DNA of 64,000 bases, taken from assembly GCF_001514145.1 (NCBI RefSeq), contig NZ_KQ948662.1:430124-494123 (forward strand), given 5' to 3'. A program made the position numbers and the translations under genes. The stretch is from Streptomyces canus (GTDB lineage Bacteria; Actinomycetota; Actinomycetes; Streptomycetales; Streptomycetaceae). Positions 50,991 through 59,271 of this stretch are shown here, one piece after another. The notes under the pieces were generated by a model. That model did not search any database, was not told the origin of the DNA, and saw nothing but the letters and a program-made list of their open reading frames with translations. Each line of letters opens with the position of its first letter. Positions within the stretch are counted from its first letter, which is position 1.

Positions 50991-51034
50991 CCGGTCAGCC
51001 TAGTCCGTCGGTGAAGGCGTCCCGACGGGCCGGC

Positions 51035-51577
51035 TCACCGCATCCTGCCCCGCGGCACCATCACGGACGTGAGCAGCGCCGTCCCCGGCTCCAGGCTCCG
51101 CCAGGACGTGCCGTGCCAGGTCAGCACCGCGATCGCCGAGGTCGGGAACTTCACCCGCACTTGGTCCAGCGCGTCGTCGAGGCTGTCCCCGGCCAGCGTG
51201 AGGACGAGTTCCTCCAGACCGGGGTTGTGTCCGACGAGGAGCAGCGTCACGACCTGGGGAGGTGTCGCGTGCACGGCCGCCTGCAGCTGCGGTACGTCGG
51301 CCCCGTACAGCTCCGGGTCGAGGCGTACAGGCGGTGGGGTGCCCCACTGGGCGGACGCCAGCTCCCAGGTCTGCCTGGCGCGTACGGCGGTGGAGCACAG
51401 GGCGAGGTCGGGGAGCAGGTCGGAGGCGGCGAGGGCGCGGCCCGCCTCGGGTGCGTCCCGGCGGCCGCGGGCTCCCAGTGGGCGGTCGTGGTCGGCGACG
51501 CCCTCGGGCCAGGCGGACTTGGCGTGTCTCAGCACGATCAGGCGGCGCAGCGGGCCCGCTCCGGTGCGCGCCGTCAT
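51035..51577 (-). CDS. SixA-like histidine phosphatase
   Basis: A 180-residue histidine-phosphatase (phosphoglycerate-mutase-like) enzyme. The catalytic RHG-type motif is LIVLRHAKSAWPEG, the second histidine is in LLVGHNPGLEEL, and an acidic residue follows CSTAVRARQTWELA. SixA removes phosphate from phosphohistidine. Its ATG overlaps the stop of the cysteinyl-tRNA-synthetase-like gene (ATGA), so the two are translationally coupled. Confidence 0.9.
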   Translation of the reverse strand: MTARTGAGPLRRLIVLRHAKSAWPEGVADHDRPLGARGRRDAPEAGRALAASDLLPDLALCSTAVRARQTWELASAQWGTPPPVRLDPELYGADVPQLQAAVHATPPQVVTLLLVGHNPGLEELVLTLAGDSLDDALDQVRVKFPTSAIAVLTWHGTSWRSLEPGTALLTSVMVPRGRMR

Positions 51578-52290
51578 GCCGGGGATCCCAGGTCGCGGGT
51601 GAGTTCGAGACCGAGCAGCCGGTCCGCGTGGGCGTACGTCTCGAAGCGGGCGCCTTCCGGCAGGTCCGACTCCTCGACCCACCGCAGTGCGCTCAACACC
51701 TCGGGTACGTCCAGGTCGTCCTCCCAGGCGGTACGGAGCCGTCCGCGCACCTCGTCGGGGACGGGCCGTGACGGATGCCGTGCCCAGGCGGCGACGGCCC
51801 GGCGCCAGCGCACGAGGGTGCCGTGGGCCTCGCCCAGGATCGCCTCGTCGAGCCGTGCGGGCGTGCTCCGGGGCGCGACGAGCAGGGCGAGGCGGACCAC
51901 GGCGGGGTCGGCGCCCTCCGGAAGGTCCGGCGTGTCGACGGGCGCGACGGCGACCCGTACGCCGTCCGGAGCCGCACCGCCCTCTCCCACCACATGGACG
52001 ACCTGGGACTCGCCCCAGCCGGGGCCGACGTCTCGGCGGTCCTCGAAGGGCCGGATGCCCAGGGCGGCGGCGCCCGCGTGCAGCTCCGCCTGTTCGCGGT
52101 CGCCGGTGAGCAGCGCCCACACGGGTGTGCCGCCGATTTCCAGGGCCCTGACGAGGAGATCGGCGACGAGCAGGACTCGCAGGGCGGAGAGGTCGTAGCC
52201 CCGTACATGGGCTTCGACTCGGGTCAGGCCCCTGCGGGCGGGGACGGCGTCCACGGGCCGGCCGGTTCGGGCGTCGGTGATGCGCAGCAC
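51574..52290 (-). CDS. Cysteinyl-tRNA synthetase-like domain protein
   Basis: A 238-residue protein starting GTG at 52290 (VLRITDARTGRPVDAV). It resembles the adenylate-forming part of cysteinyl-tRNA synthetase or MshC as I recall actinobacterial relatives, but I see no HIGH or KMSKS motif, so catalysis is doubtful. TACGCT six bases before the start suggests a leaderless mRNA. It is coupled to the SixA-like gene, but the functional link is unknown. Confidence 0.65.
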   Translation of the reverse strand: MLRITDARTGRPVDAVPARRGLTRVEAHVRGYDLSALRVLLVADLLVRALEIGGTPVWALLTGDREQAELHAGAAALGIRPFEDRRDVGPGWGESQVVHVVGEGGAAPDGVRVAVAPVDTPDLPEGADPAVVRLALLVAPRSTPARLDEAILGEAHGTLVRWRRAVAAWARHPSRPVPDEVRGRLRTAWEDDLDVPEVLSALRWVEESDLPEGARFETYAHADRLLGLELTRDLGSPA

Positions 52291-52481
52291 GGGGTGAGCG
52301 TAGGCGGACGGAGGGCTCCGCGCAGGTGACTGACCGGTATTCCGGACATGGGTACGGGATTCAACCAACCGCATCCGCCTGCGGGCCTCTACGACGCCCC
52401 CTCCCCGCCGCCCGGAATCAACCGCGCCCGCCGGCTGTTCCCGATCACAACAGTCCTGGCATCCAGAGCAAGGAGCCGAGC

Positions 52482-52889
52482 GTGTACGGCGACTCAGCAA
52501 TTGTCCGCAGGATCCTCACCGAGCTCGGCGACACCTGGGCGATCGTGGGCCTGTCGTCGAACCAGCGGCGCGCGGCCTACGGGGTCGCCGAGGTGCTCCA
52601 GCGCCACGGCAAGCGGATCGTGCCGGTCCACCCCAAGGCGGAGACCGTGCACGGCGAGCAGGGCTATGCCTCCCTCGCGGAGATCCCCTTCGACGTGGAC
52701 GTGGTCGACGTGTTCGTGAACAGCGACCTGGCGGGAGCGGTCGCCGACGAGGCCGTGGCCAAGGGCGCGAAGGCCGTCTGGTTCCAGTTGGACGTCATCG
52801 ACGAGGCGGCCTACGACCGCACCCGCGCGGCCGGCCTCGACATGGTCATGGACCGGTGCCCGGCGATCGAGATCCCCCGCCTGCGCTGA
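52482..52889 (+). CDS. CoA-binding domain protein (YccU type)
   Basis: A 135-residue Rossmann-fold protein with WAIVGLSSNQRRAAYGVAEVL, VPVHPKAETVHG, VDVVDVFVNSD and KAVWFQLDVIDEAA, typical of the YccU/CoA-binding group related to succinyl-CoA ligase. Function unknown. The start is GTG at 52482 behind aaggag. A perfect hairpin ends the transcript. Confidence 0.9.
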   Translation: MYGDSAIVRRILTELGDTWAIVGLSSNQRRAAYGVAEVLQRHGKRIVPVHPKAETVHGEQGYASLAEIPFDVDVVDVFVNSDLAGAVADEAVAKGAKAVWFQLDVIDEAAYDRTRAAGLDMVMDRCPAIEIPRLR

Positions 52890-52951
52890 TTTCTTTCCCG
52901 GATTCCTGAAACACTCGCAAGGAATTCCCCGTAAAGAAGTCAAATATGCGA

Positions 52952-52978
52952 CAACCGCCTTTAACCCAAAGGCGGTTG
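52952..52978 (+). terminator. Hairpin terminator after the CoA-binding gene
   Basis: An 11-bp perfect stem (caaccgccttt / aaaggcggttg) with the loop aaccc lies 63 bp after the stop codon in an unusually AT-rich gap. Confidence 0.85.
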
Positions 52979-53040
52979 ATTCGTAACCTGGGGCCGCTCA
53001 CACAGTAAATGTATGCAATTCGTGAGAGGCCCCTTAATTT

Positions 53041-54678
53041 ATGGTAAGCGTCGATTCAGCACCTGAGACAAAGGGGAAGCCGGGCAGCGGCCTGCGGCGG
53101 GACGTGGGACTGATCGGGCTCATGTGGGCCTCGGTGGGGTCCATCATCGGCTCCGGCTGGCTCTACGGCGCCGAAAAGGCGGTCGTCATGGCCGGCCCCG
53201 CGGCGATCATCTCGTGGATCATCGGCGCGGTCGCCATTGTCCTGCTGGCCCTGGTGCACGCGGAACTGGGCGGCATGTTCCCGGTGGCGGGCGGTACCGC
53301 ACGCTATCCGCACTACGCGTTCGGCGGCCTGGCCGGAATGTCCTTCGGCTGGTTCTCGTGGCTGCAGGCGGCGACCGTGGCGCCGATCGAGGTCGAGGCG
53401 ATGATCGGGTATGCCGGGCACTGGAGTTGGGCGAAGGGCTTCCAGCACGCCGACGGCACACTCACCGCCAGTGGGCTCGCGGTCGCCGTGTTCCTCATGG
53501 CCGTGTTCGTGGCCGTCAACTTCTTCGGCGTCCGAGTGCTCGCGTTCACCAACAGCGCGGCCACCTGGTGGAAGATCGGGGTGCCGCTCGTCGCCATCTT
53601 CGTCATCGCGGTCGGCAACTTCCATCCGGGCAACTTCACTTCGGAGGGCTTCGCGCCGTTCGGCGCCAAGGGCGTGCTGAGCGCGATCAGCTCCAGCGGC
53701 ATCATCTTCGCGCTGCTGGGCTTCGAGCAGGCGATACAGCTCGCCGGCGAGAGCCGTGACCCGAAGCGGGACCTGCCCCGGGCGACCCTCGGCTCGGTCG
53801 CGATCGGCGCCGTCATCTACGTCCTGCTGCAGCTGGTGTTCATCGTCGCCCTCCCGCACTCCGCCTTCGCCCACGGCTGGGCCAAGCTGAACTTCGAGGG
53901 CATCAGCGGGCCCTGGGCCGGCCTTGCGACCCTCGTGGGCCTCGGTTGGCTGAGCGCGGTGCTGTACCTCGACGCGGTGATCTCCCCCGGTGGCACCGGC
54001 CTGATCTACACGACCGCGACCTCCCGTGTCTCCTTCGGTCTGGCCAAGAACGGCTACGCGCCGAAGGTGTTCGCCCGCACCGACCGGCGGGGCGTGCCGT
54101 GGTTCGGCCTGATCATGTCCTTCGTGACGGGCGTGGTGTGCTTCCTGCCCTTCCCCAGCTGGCAGGAGCTGGTCGGCTTCATCACCTCGGCAAGCGTCCT
54201 CATGTACGCCGGCGCGCCGCTCGCGTACGGCGTGTTCGCCGAGCGGCTGCCGCACCTGGAGCGTCCGTACCGGCTCCCGGCCGGCAAGGTGATCGCCCCG
54301 CTGTCCTTCGCGGTGGCCAACCTGATCATCTACTGGGCGGGTTGGGACACCCTGTGGCGGCTCGGGGTGGCCATCGTCCTCGGCTACCTGCTGCTCGGGG
54401 TGTACGCCTGGTACGCGGTGACCGCCGGACTGCCCGACGCGCCCCGGCTCGACTGGAAGGCCGCACAGTGGCTGCCGGTCTACCTGCTGGGTCTCGGCCT
54501 GATCTCCTGGCAGGGCGGCTTCGGCGGGCAGGGACACCTGGGCCTGTGGTGGGACATGCTGGTCGTCACCGTCTTCTCCCTGGTGATCTACTACTGGGCC
54601 AAGGCGACCGCCTCCCGCCCCGAGGACATCGAGCGGAGCATCGACGAGGTCGTCGTCACCGAGGCGCCCGCACACTGA
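53041..54678 (+). CDS. APC-superfamily amino acid permease
   Basis: A 545-residue permease with about 12-14 transmembrane helices. The amino-terminal motif RDVGLIGLMWASVGSIIGSGW is the usual substrate-binding first helix of the amino acid-polyamine-organocation family. Other landmarks are GFEQAIQLAGESRDPKRDLP and the loop YAPKVFARTDRRGVPWFGLI. Substrate unknown. The gap before it is AT-rich (52890-53040), and the start ATG follows gagagg at a long spacing. A strong hairpin ends the unit before pobA. Confidence 0.92.
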   Translation: MVSVDSAPETKGKPGSGLRRDVGLIGLMWASVGSIIGSGWLYGAEKAVVMAGPAAIISWIIGAVAIVLLALVHAELGGMFPVAGGTARYPHYAFGGLAGMSFGWFSWLQAATVAPIEVEAMIGYAGHWSWAKGFQHADGTLTASGLAVAVFLMAVFVAVNFFGVRVLAFTNSAATWWKIGVPLVAIFVIAVGNFHPGNFTSEGFAPFGAKGVLSAISSSGIIFALLGFEQAIQLAGESRDPKRDLPRATLGSVAIGAVIYVLLQLVFIVALPHSAFAHGWAKLNFEGISGPWAGLATLVGLGWLSAVLYLDAVISPGGTGLIYTTATSRVSFGLAKNGYAPKVFARTDRRGVPWFGLIMSFVTGVVCFLPFPSWQELVGFITSASVLMYAGAPLAYGVFAERLPHLERPYRLPAGKVIAPLSFAVANLIIYWAGWDTLWRLGVAIVLGYLLLGVYAWYAVTAGLPDAPRLDWKAAQWLPVYLLGLGLISWQGGFGGQGHLGLWWDMLVVTVFSLVIYYWAKATASRPEDIERSIDEVVVTEAPAH

Positions 54679-54693
54679 GGAAACAGTCCGGAC

Positions 54694-54721
54694 GGGGCGC
54701 CTCCGCGTGTGGAGGCGCCCC
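54694..54721 (+). terminator. Hairpin terminator after the APC permease
   Basis: An 11-bp perfect stem (ggggcgcctcc / ggaggcgcccc) with a 6-base loop begins 15 bp after the permease stop. Confidence 0.9.
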
Positions 54722-54764
54722 GGCACCACTCCCGCCCTCCACAGGGCACCGACATAATGTTCGG

Positions 54765-55982
54765 GTGACCTCCGCCTCCCTCCCCAACTCCGGTGCCCCC
54801 CAACGCTTTCCGGTCGTCATCGTCGGCGCCGGGCCCGCCGGACTCACCATCGGCAACATCCTGCGAGCCGAGGGTGTGGACTGCCTCGTGCTGGAGGTGG
54901 AGACCCGCGAGTTCATCGAGCAGCGGCCGCGGGCGGGCGTCATCGAGGAGTGGGCCGTACGCGGTCTCCAGCGGCGCGGCCTCGCCGACACCCTGCTGGA
55001 GCGCGCCCAGTTGCACACCGAGTGCGAGTTCCGCTTCGCCGGCGACCGCTTCCGCTTCGCCTACGGCGAGCTGACGGGACAGCACCACTTCGTGTATCCG
55101 CAGCCGCTGTTGGTGACGGACCTGGTGCGCGAGTACGCCGACGTACGGGGCGGCGAGATCCGCTTCGGCGTGCGGGACATCCAGCTGCACGACCTGGAGA
55201 CGCCCAAGCCGTCGGTGTCGTACACCGATGCCGGCACGGGCGAACGACAGCTGGTCGCTTGCGAGTTCGTGGCGGGCTGCGACGGGGCCCGCGGCGTGAC
55301 CCGCACCGTCCTCCCCGAGACCACGACCATCGCCCGGCACGACTACGGCATCGGCTGGCTGGCGCTGCTCGCCGAGGCGCCGCCGTCCTCCGACTGCGTC
55401 CTGTTCGGCATCCACCCGAGCGGCTTCGCCGGGCACATGGCCCGCAGCCCCGAGGTCACCCGCTACTACCTGGAGTGCCCGCCCGGCGACGACCCCGAGA
55501 ACTGGTCCCACGACCGCGTCTGGGCCGAACTCCAGCAGCGGCTGGGCGCGGACGGCACCCCGCCGCTCACCGAGGGCCGGCTGATCGAGAAGCGCGTCCT
55601 GGACATGCACAACTACGTGGTCGAGCCCATGACGTTCGGCAGGCTCTTCCTCGCCGGGGACTCCGCCCATCTCACCGCGCCCATAGCGGCGAAGGGCATG
55701 AACCTCGCCCTGCACGACGCCTTCCTGCTCGGCGACGCGCTCGTCGCCTACCTCGGCAAGGGCGACGGCAGCGGCCTGGACGGCTACTCGGAGGCCTGTC
55801 TGCGGCGCGTGTGGGACTACCAGGAGTTCTCGCAGTGGCTCTCCGAGGTCTACCACGGCACGTCGTCGGGCGACGAGTACCGCGCGGGCACCACCTTCGC
55901 CCGCCTCCGGCGCCTGTTCACCTCACCTGCCGCCGCCGCGGCCTTCGCGGAGCAGTATCTCGGTACGGCGGCCACGTACTGA
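54765..55982 (+). CDS. pobA: 4-hydroxybenzoate 3-monooxygenase-like FAD enzyme
   Basis: A 405-residue group A flavin monooxygenase. FAD-binding motifs are VVIVGAGPAGLTIGN, the GCDGARG motif and GDSAHLTAPIAAKGMNLALHD. The overall pattern fits PobA, which hydroxylates 4-hydroxybenzoate to protocatechuate with NADPH, but no protocatechuate genes lie nearby, so the substrate is inferred. It starts GTG at 54765. CATAAT lies six bases upstream, suggesting a leaderless mRNA. It is convergent with the ArsR gene. Confidence 0.82.
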   Translation: MTSASLPNSGAPQRFPVVIVGAGPAGLTIGNILRAEGVDCLVLEVETREFIEQRPRAGVIEEWAVRGLQRRGLADTLLERAQLHTECEFRFAGDRFRFAYGELTGQHHFVYPQPLLVTDLVREYADVRGGEIRFGVRDIQLHDLETPKPSVSYTDAGTGERQLVACEFVAGCDGARGVTRTVLPETTTIARHDYGIGWLALLAEAPPSSDCVLFGIHPSGFAGHMARSPEVTRYYLECPPGDDPENWSHDRVWAELQQRLGADGTPPLTEGRLIEKRVLDMHNYVVEPMTFGRLFLAGDSAHLTAPIAAKGMNLALHDAFLLGDALVAYLGKGDGSGLDGYSEACLRRVWDYQEFSQWLSEVYHGTSSGDEYRAGTTFARLRRLFTSPAAAAAFAEQYLGTAATY

Positions 55983-55986
55983 CCTC

Positions 55987-56346
55987 TCAGTCGTGCACCG
56001 GCCGGTCACTGAGCCGGTGGTCGGCCACGTTCAGGGCCTCGTCGACGAGGCGGCGCAGGTGCCCGTCGCGCAGTGCGTAGATCACCCGGCGCCCCTCCTT
56101 GCGCGTGTTCACCAGCCCGGCCAGCCTGAGCCGCGCCAGGTGCTGGCTGACGGCCGGCCGGGCCGCTCCGCACGCCTCCGTGAGGGTCGTGACGTCGGCC
56201 TCTCCCCCGGTCAGGGCGTGGAGAAGGGTGAGGCGGGTGCGGTCGCCGAGCAGGGCGAGGATCTCGGCGGCCAGGGCGAACTGTTCCTCGCCGGGGGTGC
56301 GCGGGTGCGCATCGTGCGCAGTTGATAGGTGCATGCGTGCGCTCAT
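55987..56346 (-). CDS. ArsR/SmtB-family metal-responsive repressor
   Basis: A 119-residue ArsR repressor. Helix-turn-helix: LALLGDRTRLTLLHAL, then LTEACGAARPAVSQHLARL, then the wing NTRKEGRRVIYALRDGHL. The histidine-rich ends (MHLSTAHDAH at the start, VADHRLSDRPVHD at the end) may bind Zn, Co or Ni. CATTAT lies six bases before the ATG at 56346, so the mRNA is probably leaderless. It is divergent from a CDF efflux gene, its likely target. Confidence 0.92.
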   Translation of the reverse strand: MSARMHLSTAHDAHPRTPGEEQFALAAEILALLGDRTRLTLLHALTGGEADVTTLTEACGAARPAVSQHLARLRLAGLVNTRKEGRRVIYALRDGHLRRLVDEALNVADHRLSDRPVHD

Positions 56347-56358
56347 ACGCACATAATG
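56334..56358. promoter_or_regulatory. ArsR promoter and candidate operator
   Basis: Inverted half-sites tgcgt (56334-56338) and acgca (56347-56351) flank the ArsR start codon, next to the -10 CATTAT (56358-56353). They lie about 60 bp before the divergent CDF start and would place the repressor over both promoters. Confidence 0.45.
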
Positions 56359-56409
56359 GCTCCGTGGGCGGGGTACGTCCACCACCGCGCGCACCGGAAG
56401 GGGTACGAC

Positions 56410-57468
56410 GTGAGCCACCACGAGCACGGTCACGGTCATGACCACGGTCACGACCATCCGCAAGGGCACGAGCACGGACGCCCCGGCCTCCGCCATCGTC
56501 TGGCGCACGTCCTCACCCCCCACTCCCACGAGACCGCCGACAAACTCGACTCCGCCCTGGAGTCCTCCGCCCGCGGCATGCGTGCCTTGTGGGTCTCGCT
56601 GGCGGTGCTGGGGGTCACGGCCCTGATGCAGGCGGTCGTCGTGGCCGTGTCCGGGTCCGTCGCGCTGCTCGGCGACACGGTGCACAACGCGGCGGACGCG
56701 CTGACCGCCGTACCGCTGGGCATCGCCTTCGTGCTGGGCCGGCGCGCGGCAACCCGCCGTTTCACGTATGGCTACGGCCGTGCCGAGGATCTCGCGGGCA
56801 TCGTGATCGTGCTGACGATCGCCGCAAGCGCGGCCTTCGCGGGGTGGGCGGCGATCGACCGGCTGCTCGATCCGCGTCCCGTGGCACACGTCCCGGCGGT
56901 CGCCGCGGCCGCGCTGGTGGGCTTCGCGGGCAACGAGTGGGTCGCCCGCTACCGCATCCGGGTGGGCCGGGACATCGGATCGGCCGCACTGGTGGCGGAC
57001 GGACTGCACGCCCGCACCGACGGGTTCACCTCACTGGCCGTGCTCATCGGGGCCGGCGGCTCGGCCCTGGGCTGGCAACTCGCCGACCCGATCGTGGGCT
57101 TGGCGATCACGGCCGCGATCACACTGGTGCTGCGGGACGCGGCACGCGAGGTGTTCCGGCGCGTGCTGGACGCCGTCGACCCGGAGCTGGTGGACCGGGC
57201 CGAGGGCGCGCTGCGCGAGGTCGAAGGGGTGCGCGGGGTGGGCGAGTTGAGGCTGCGCTGGATCGGACACCGGCTGCGGGCCGAGGTGGCGGTCGTGGTG
57301 GACGGGGAGATGACGGTGCGCCAGTCGCACGCGGTCGCCGTCGAGGCCGAGCACGCCCTGCTGCACGCGGTGCCCCGCCTCACCGCAGCCCTGGTGCACG
57401 CCGACCCGGCCCCGGTCCCGGGCGAGACGGACCCCCACCACGCCTTGGCCCACCACGCACCGGCCTGA
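56410..57468 (+). CDS. Cation diffusion facilitator (zinc/cobalt-type efflux)
   Basis: A 352-residue CDF transporter. The amino terminus is a histidine-rich metal loop (HHEHGHGHDHGHDHPQGHEHG). Six helices follow, with the paired metal sites in DTVHNAADAL and ADGLHARTDGFTS, and a cytoplasmic metallochaperone-like domain from about residue 255. It pumps Zn2+, Co2+ or similar ions out using protons. The start is GTG at 56410 behind ggaagggg. It is controlled, most likely, by the divergent ArsR protein. Confidence 0.93.
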   Translation: MSHHEHGHGHDHGHDHPQGHEHGRPGLRHRLAHVLTPHSHETADKLDSALESSARGMRALWVSLAVLGVTALMQAVVVAVSGSVALLGDTVHNAADALTAVPLGIAFVLGRRAATRRFTYGYGRAEDLAGIVIVLTIAASAAFAGWAAIDRLLDPRPVAHVPAVAAAALVGFAGNEWVARYRIRVGRDIGSAALVADGLHARTDGFTSLAVLIGAGGSALGWQLADPIVGLAITAAITLVLRDAAREVFRRVLDAVDPELVDRAEGALREVEGVRGVGELRLRWIGHRLRAEVAVVVDGEMTVRQSHAVAVEAEHALLHAVPRLTAALVHADPAPVPGETDPHHALAHHAPA

Positions 57469-57474
57469 GAGCAG

Positions 57475-58020
57475 GGGCTCACCGGCCCGGGCCCAGAACC
57501 CTCCGCCCCGAAGCCGGAACCTCCCCGGCCCGAGGCCAGGACTCCCGGCCCGACGCCAGGACCCCCGGTCCGAGATCAGGACTCTTCAACCTGAGACCTG
57601 TACCCCACCGATCCCAGACCAGCACCCCTCGGCCCTGAGGCCAATATCCTCCGGCTGGGCAGGACCCTTCCGGCCCGAGGCCAGGACCCTTCCGGCATGG
57701 CCGCTGCCGAGAACTGCGTCGCGGCGCGCCGGCGCGGACCTCGCGCAGGCGCCACAAGGCCAGCACTCTCCAGCCCGAGCTGAGAACCCTCCGACCCCGA
57801 GAACAAGACCCCCACCAGACCCCCGGCCCCAAATCAGAACCCCTCGGGCGTGGCCGCCGCCGAGCGCTCCATCGCGGCTCGCAGCGCGCGCAGGCGCCCG
57901 ACGCCAGGACCCTCCGACTGCGAGGCCAAGACCTCTCCGGCCGGAGGTCAGCACCCTCCACCCCGAGATCAGAACCCCACAGGCCAAAGGCCGGCACCCC
58001 CGGCCCGAGGCCAGACGCTC
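57475..58020. repeat. Degenerate ~21-bp minisatellite between convergent genes
   Basis: About 18 imperfect copies of a 19-25 bp unit, consensus cccgaggccaggaccctccgg, fill the gap between the CDF gene and the YbaK gene. Two related longer segments interrupt the array (beginning near 57697 and 57849, both starting tggccgc-gccgag and containing gcgcaggcgcc). Both flanking genes end here. The 21-bp unit keeps reading frames open on the minus strand, but the encoded sequence is low-complexity and not credible as a gene. Confidence 0.85.
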
Positions 58021-58027
58021 GACCTGG

Positions 58028-58585
58028 TCAGGCGATGCCGAGTCCCTCCAGTACCACCGCGCCCGGCAGTTCCGCGAACGCCTTCCCCGGTACCAGCAGC
58101 TTCCCCCGTCGCCGCCCGCTGCCGACCAGGACGTACGGGAGGTCGACCACGGCCGAGTCGACCAACAGCGGCCAGTCGCCGGGGAGTCCGATCGGGGTGA
58201 TGCCGCCGTACTCCATGCCGGTCTCCCCCGTAGCCGTGTCCATAGAGGCGAACGAGGCCTTGCGGGCGCCGAGTTGGCGGCGGACGACCCCGTTGACGTC
58301 GACCCGTGTGGTGGAGAGCACCACGCACGCGGCGAGGGTGCTCTCGCCACCGCGCTTGCCCGCGACGACCACACAGTTCGCCGACCGCTCGAGGAGTTCC
58401 CGGCCGTAGTGCTCGACGAAGACCGCGGTGTCGGCCCACTGCGGGTCGGTGTCGACGTACACGATCTGCTCGGCGGGGACGCTGCCGCTCCAGTGGCGTA
58501 CGGCGTCGGCGACCGGGCGGGTCAGCTCGTCGAGGGCGGCGGGGGCGGGGGTGGCGTGGTCGAAGTGTCCGATGGGTGCGTCCAT
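58028..58585 (-). CDS. YbaK/EbsC-type aminoacyl-tRNA deacylase
   Basis: A 185-residue YbaK-fold protein that hydrolyses misacylated tRNA such as Cys-tRNA(Pro) or Ala-tRNA(Pro). Conserved parts are CVVVAGKRGGESTLAACVVL, VDVNGVVRRQLGARKASFAS and GGITPIGLP. A histidine-aspartate start (MDAPIGHFDHA) is typical of actinobacterial members. Its stop codon borders the minisatellite. Confidence 0.92.
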   Translation of the reverse strand: MDAPIGHFDHATPAPAALDELTRPVADAVRHWSGSVPAEQIVYVDTDPQWADTAVFVEHYGRELLERSANCVVVAGKRGGESTLAACVVLSTTRVDVNGVVRRQLGARKASFASMDTATGETGMEYGGITPIGLPGDWPLLVDSAVVDLPYVLVGSGRRRGKLLVPGKAFAELPGAVVLEGLGIA

Positions 58586-58605
58586 GGCGGCACGCTAACA
58601 GCCGC

Positions 58606-59178
58606 TCACGGCACGGCCGGCACCGAGACGGCCAGCATCCACAGCGCGGGAACGTCGCCCTGATTGGCATACACATGCTCGGCGTTGGCCTCGAAGGTGA
58701 CGCTCGCCCCGGCGGGGACCCGGTGCTCGACGCCGTCGACGGTCAGGGTCATCTCGCCCTCCGTGACATGCAGGATCTCGACCGTCCCGGCGGGGTGCGG
58801 ATCCGACCGGCTGCTCTCGCCCGGCATCATCCGCCACTCCCACATCTCCAGCGGGCCGGGGGCCTCCGCGCCCGCGAGCAGCCGGCTCCAGCTGCCCGCG
58901 TCCGTGCTCCACAGCCGCACCACCTGCTCCGGCGGGACGATCCGCACCTTCGGCCCCTGCTCGTAGTCGAGCAGTGTGGTGATGCTGATGCCGAGCGCGT
59001 CGCCGATCTTCACGACCGTGCCGAGGCTGGGGTTGGTCCGGGCCTGCTCGATCTGGATCAGCATGCCGCGGCTGACCCCGGCTCGGGCGGCGAGCGCGTC
59101 CAGGGTGAAGCCGCGCTCGGTCCGCCAGCGCTTGACGTTGCGCGCCAGGGACTGGGTCAGCAGGTCGAGGTCCGACAC
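58606..59178 (-). CDS. XRE-family regulator with cupin domain
   Basis: A 190-residue regulator. Residues 10-65 form an XRE helix-turn-helix (FTLDALAARAGVSRGMLIQI, EQARTNPSLGTVVKIGDALG). The rest is a cupin domain (DPHPAGTVEILHVTEGEMTL, GASVTFEANAEHVYAN). The GTG at 59178 is preferred over an ATG at 59211, which would place the start inside a palindrome. Such proteins often regulate a divergent transporter; an EamA gene is divergent here. Confidence 0.9.
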   Translation of the reverse strand: MSDLDLLTQSLARNVKRWRTERGFTLDALAARAGVSRGMLIQIEQARTNPSLGTVVKIGDALGISITTLLDYEQGPKVRIVPPEQVVRLWSTDAGSWSRLLAGAEAPGPLEMWEWRMMPGESSRSDPHPAGTVEILHVTEGEMTLTVDGVEHRVPAGASVTFEANAEHVYANQGDVPALWMLAVSVPAVP

Positions 59179-59203
59179 TTCACGTCCAATATTCTGTATG
59201 ACA

Positions 59204-59239
59204 CAGTGCAACTGAATGAACTACGGTGGGGTGTACCCC
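59204..59239. promoter_or_regulatory. Palindromes between XRE-cupin and EamA genes
   Basis: cagt-gca-actg at 59204-59214 and ggggt-gt-acccc at 59228-59239 are short perfect palindromes in the 93-bp divergent gap, and either could be the XRE-cupin operator. Confidence 0.45.
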
Positions 59240-59271
59240 ATCGTTCACCGAACTGTACTGCGAGGCGACCC

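Noticed and set aside
52326..52481. Amino-terminal extension of the CoA-binding protein starting at 52326
   Set aside because: The added 52 residues are proline-rich and unlike the family, and aaggag lies just before the GTG at 52482.
53041..55982. APC permease and PobA as one aromatic-acid uptake and degradation operon
   Set aside because: A strong hairpin lies between them, pobA has its own -10, and the permease has amino-acid-transporter rather than aromatic-acid-transporter features.
55987..57009. A 340-residue version of the ArsR protein
   Set aside because: The extra part is antisense to the CDF gene; the 119-residue form is family-sized and has a -10 element six bases before its start.
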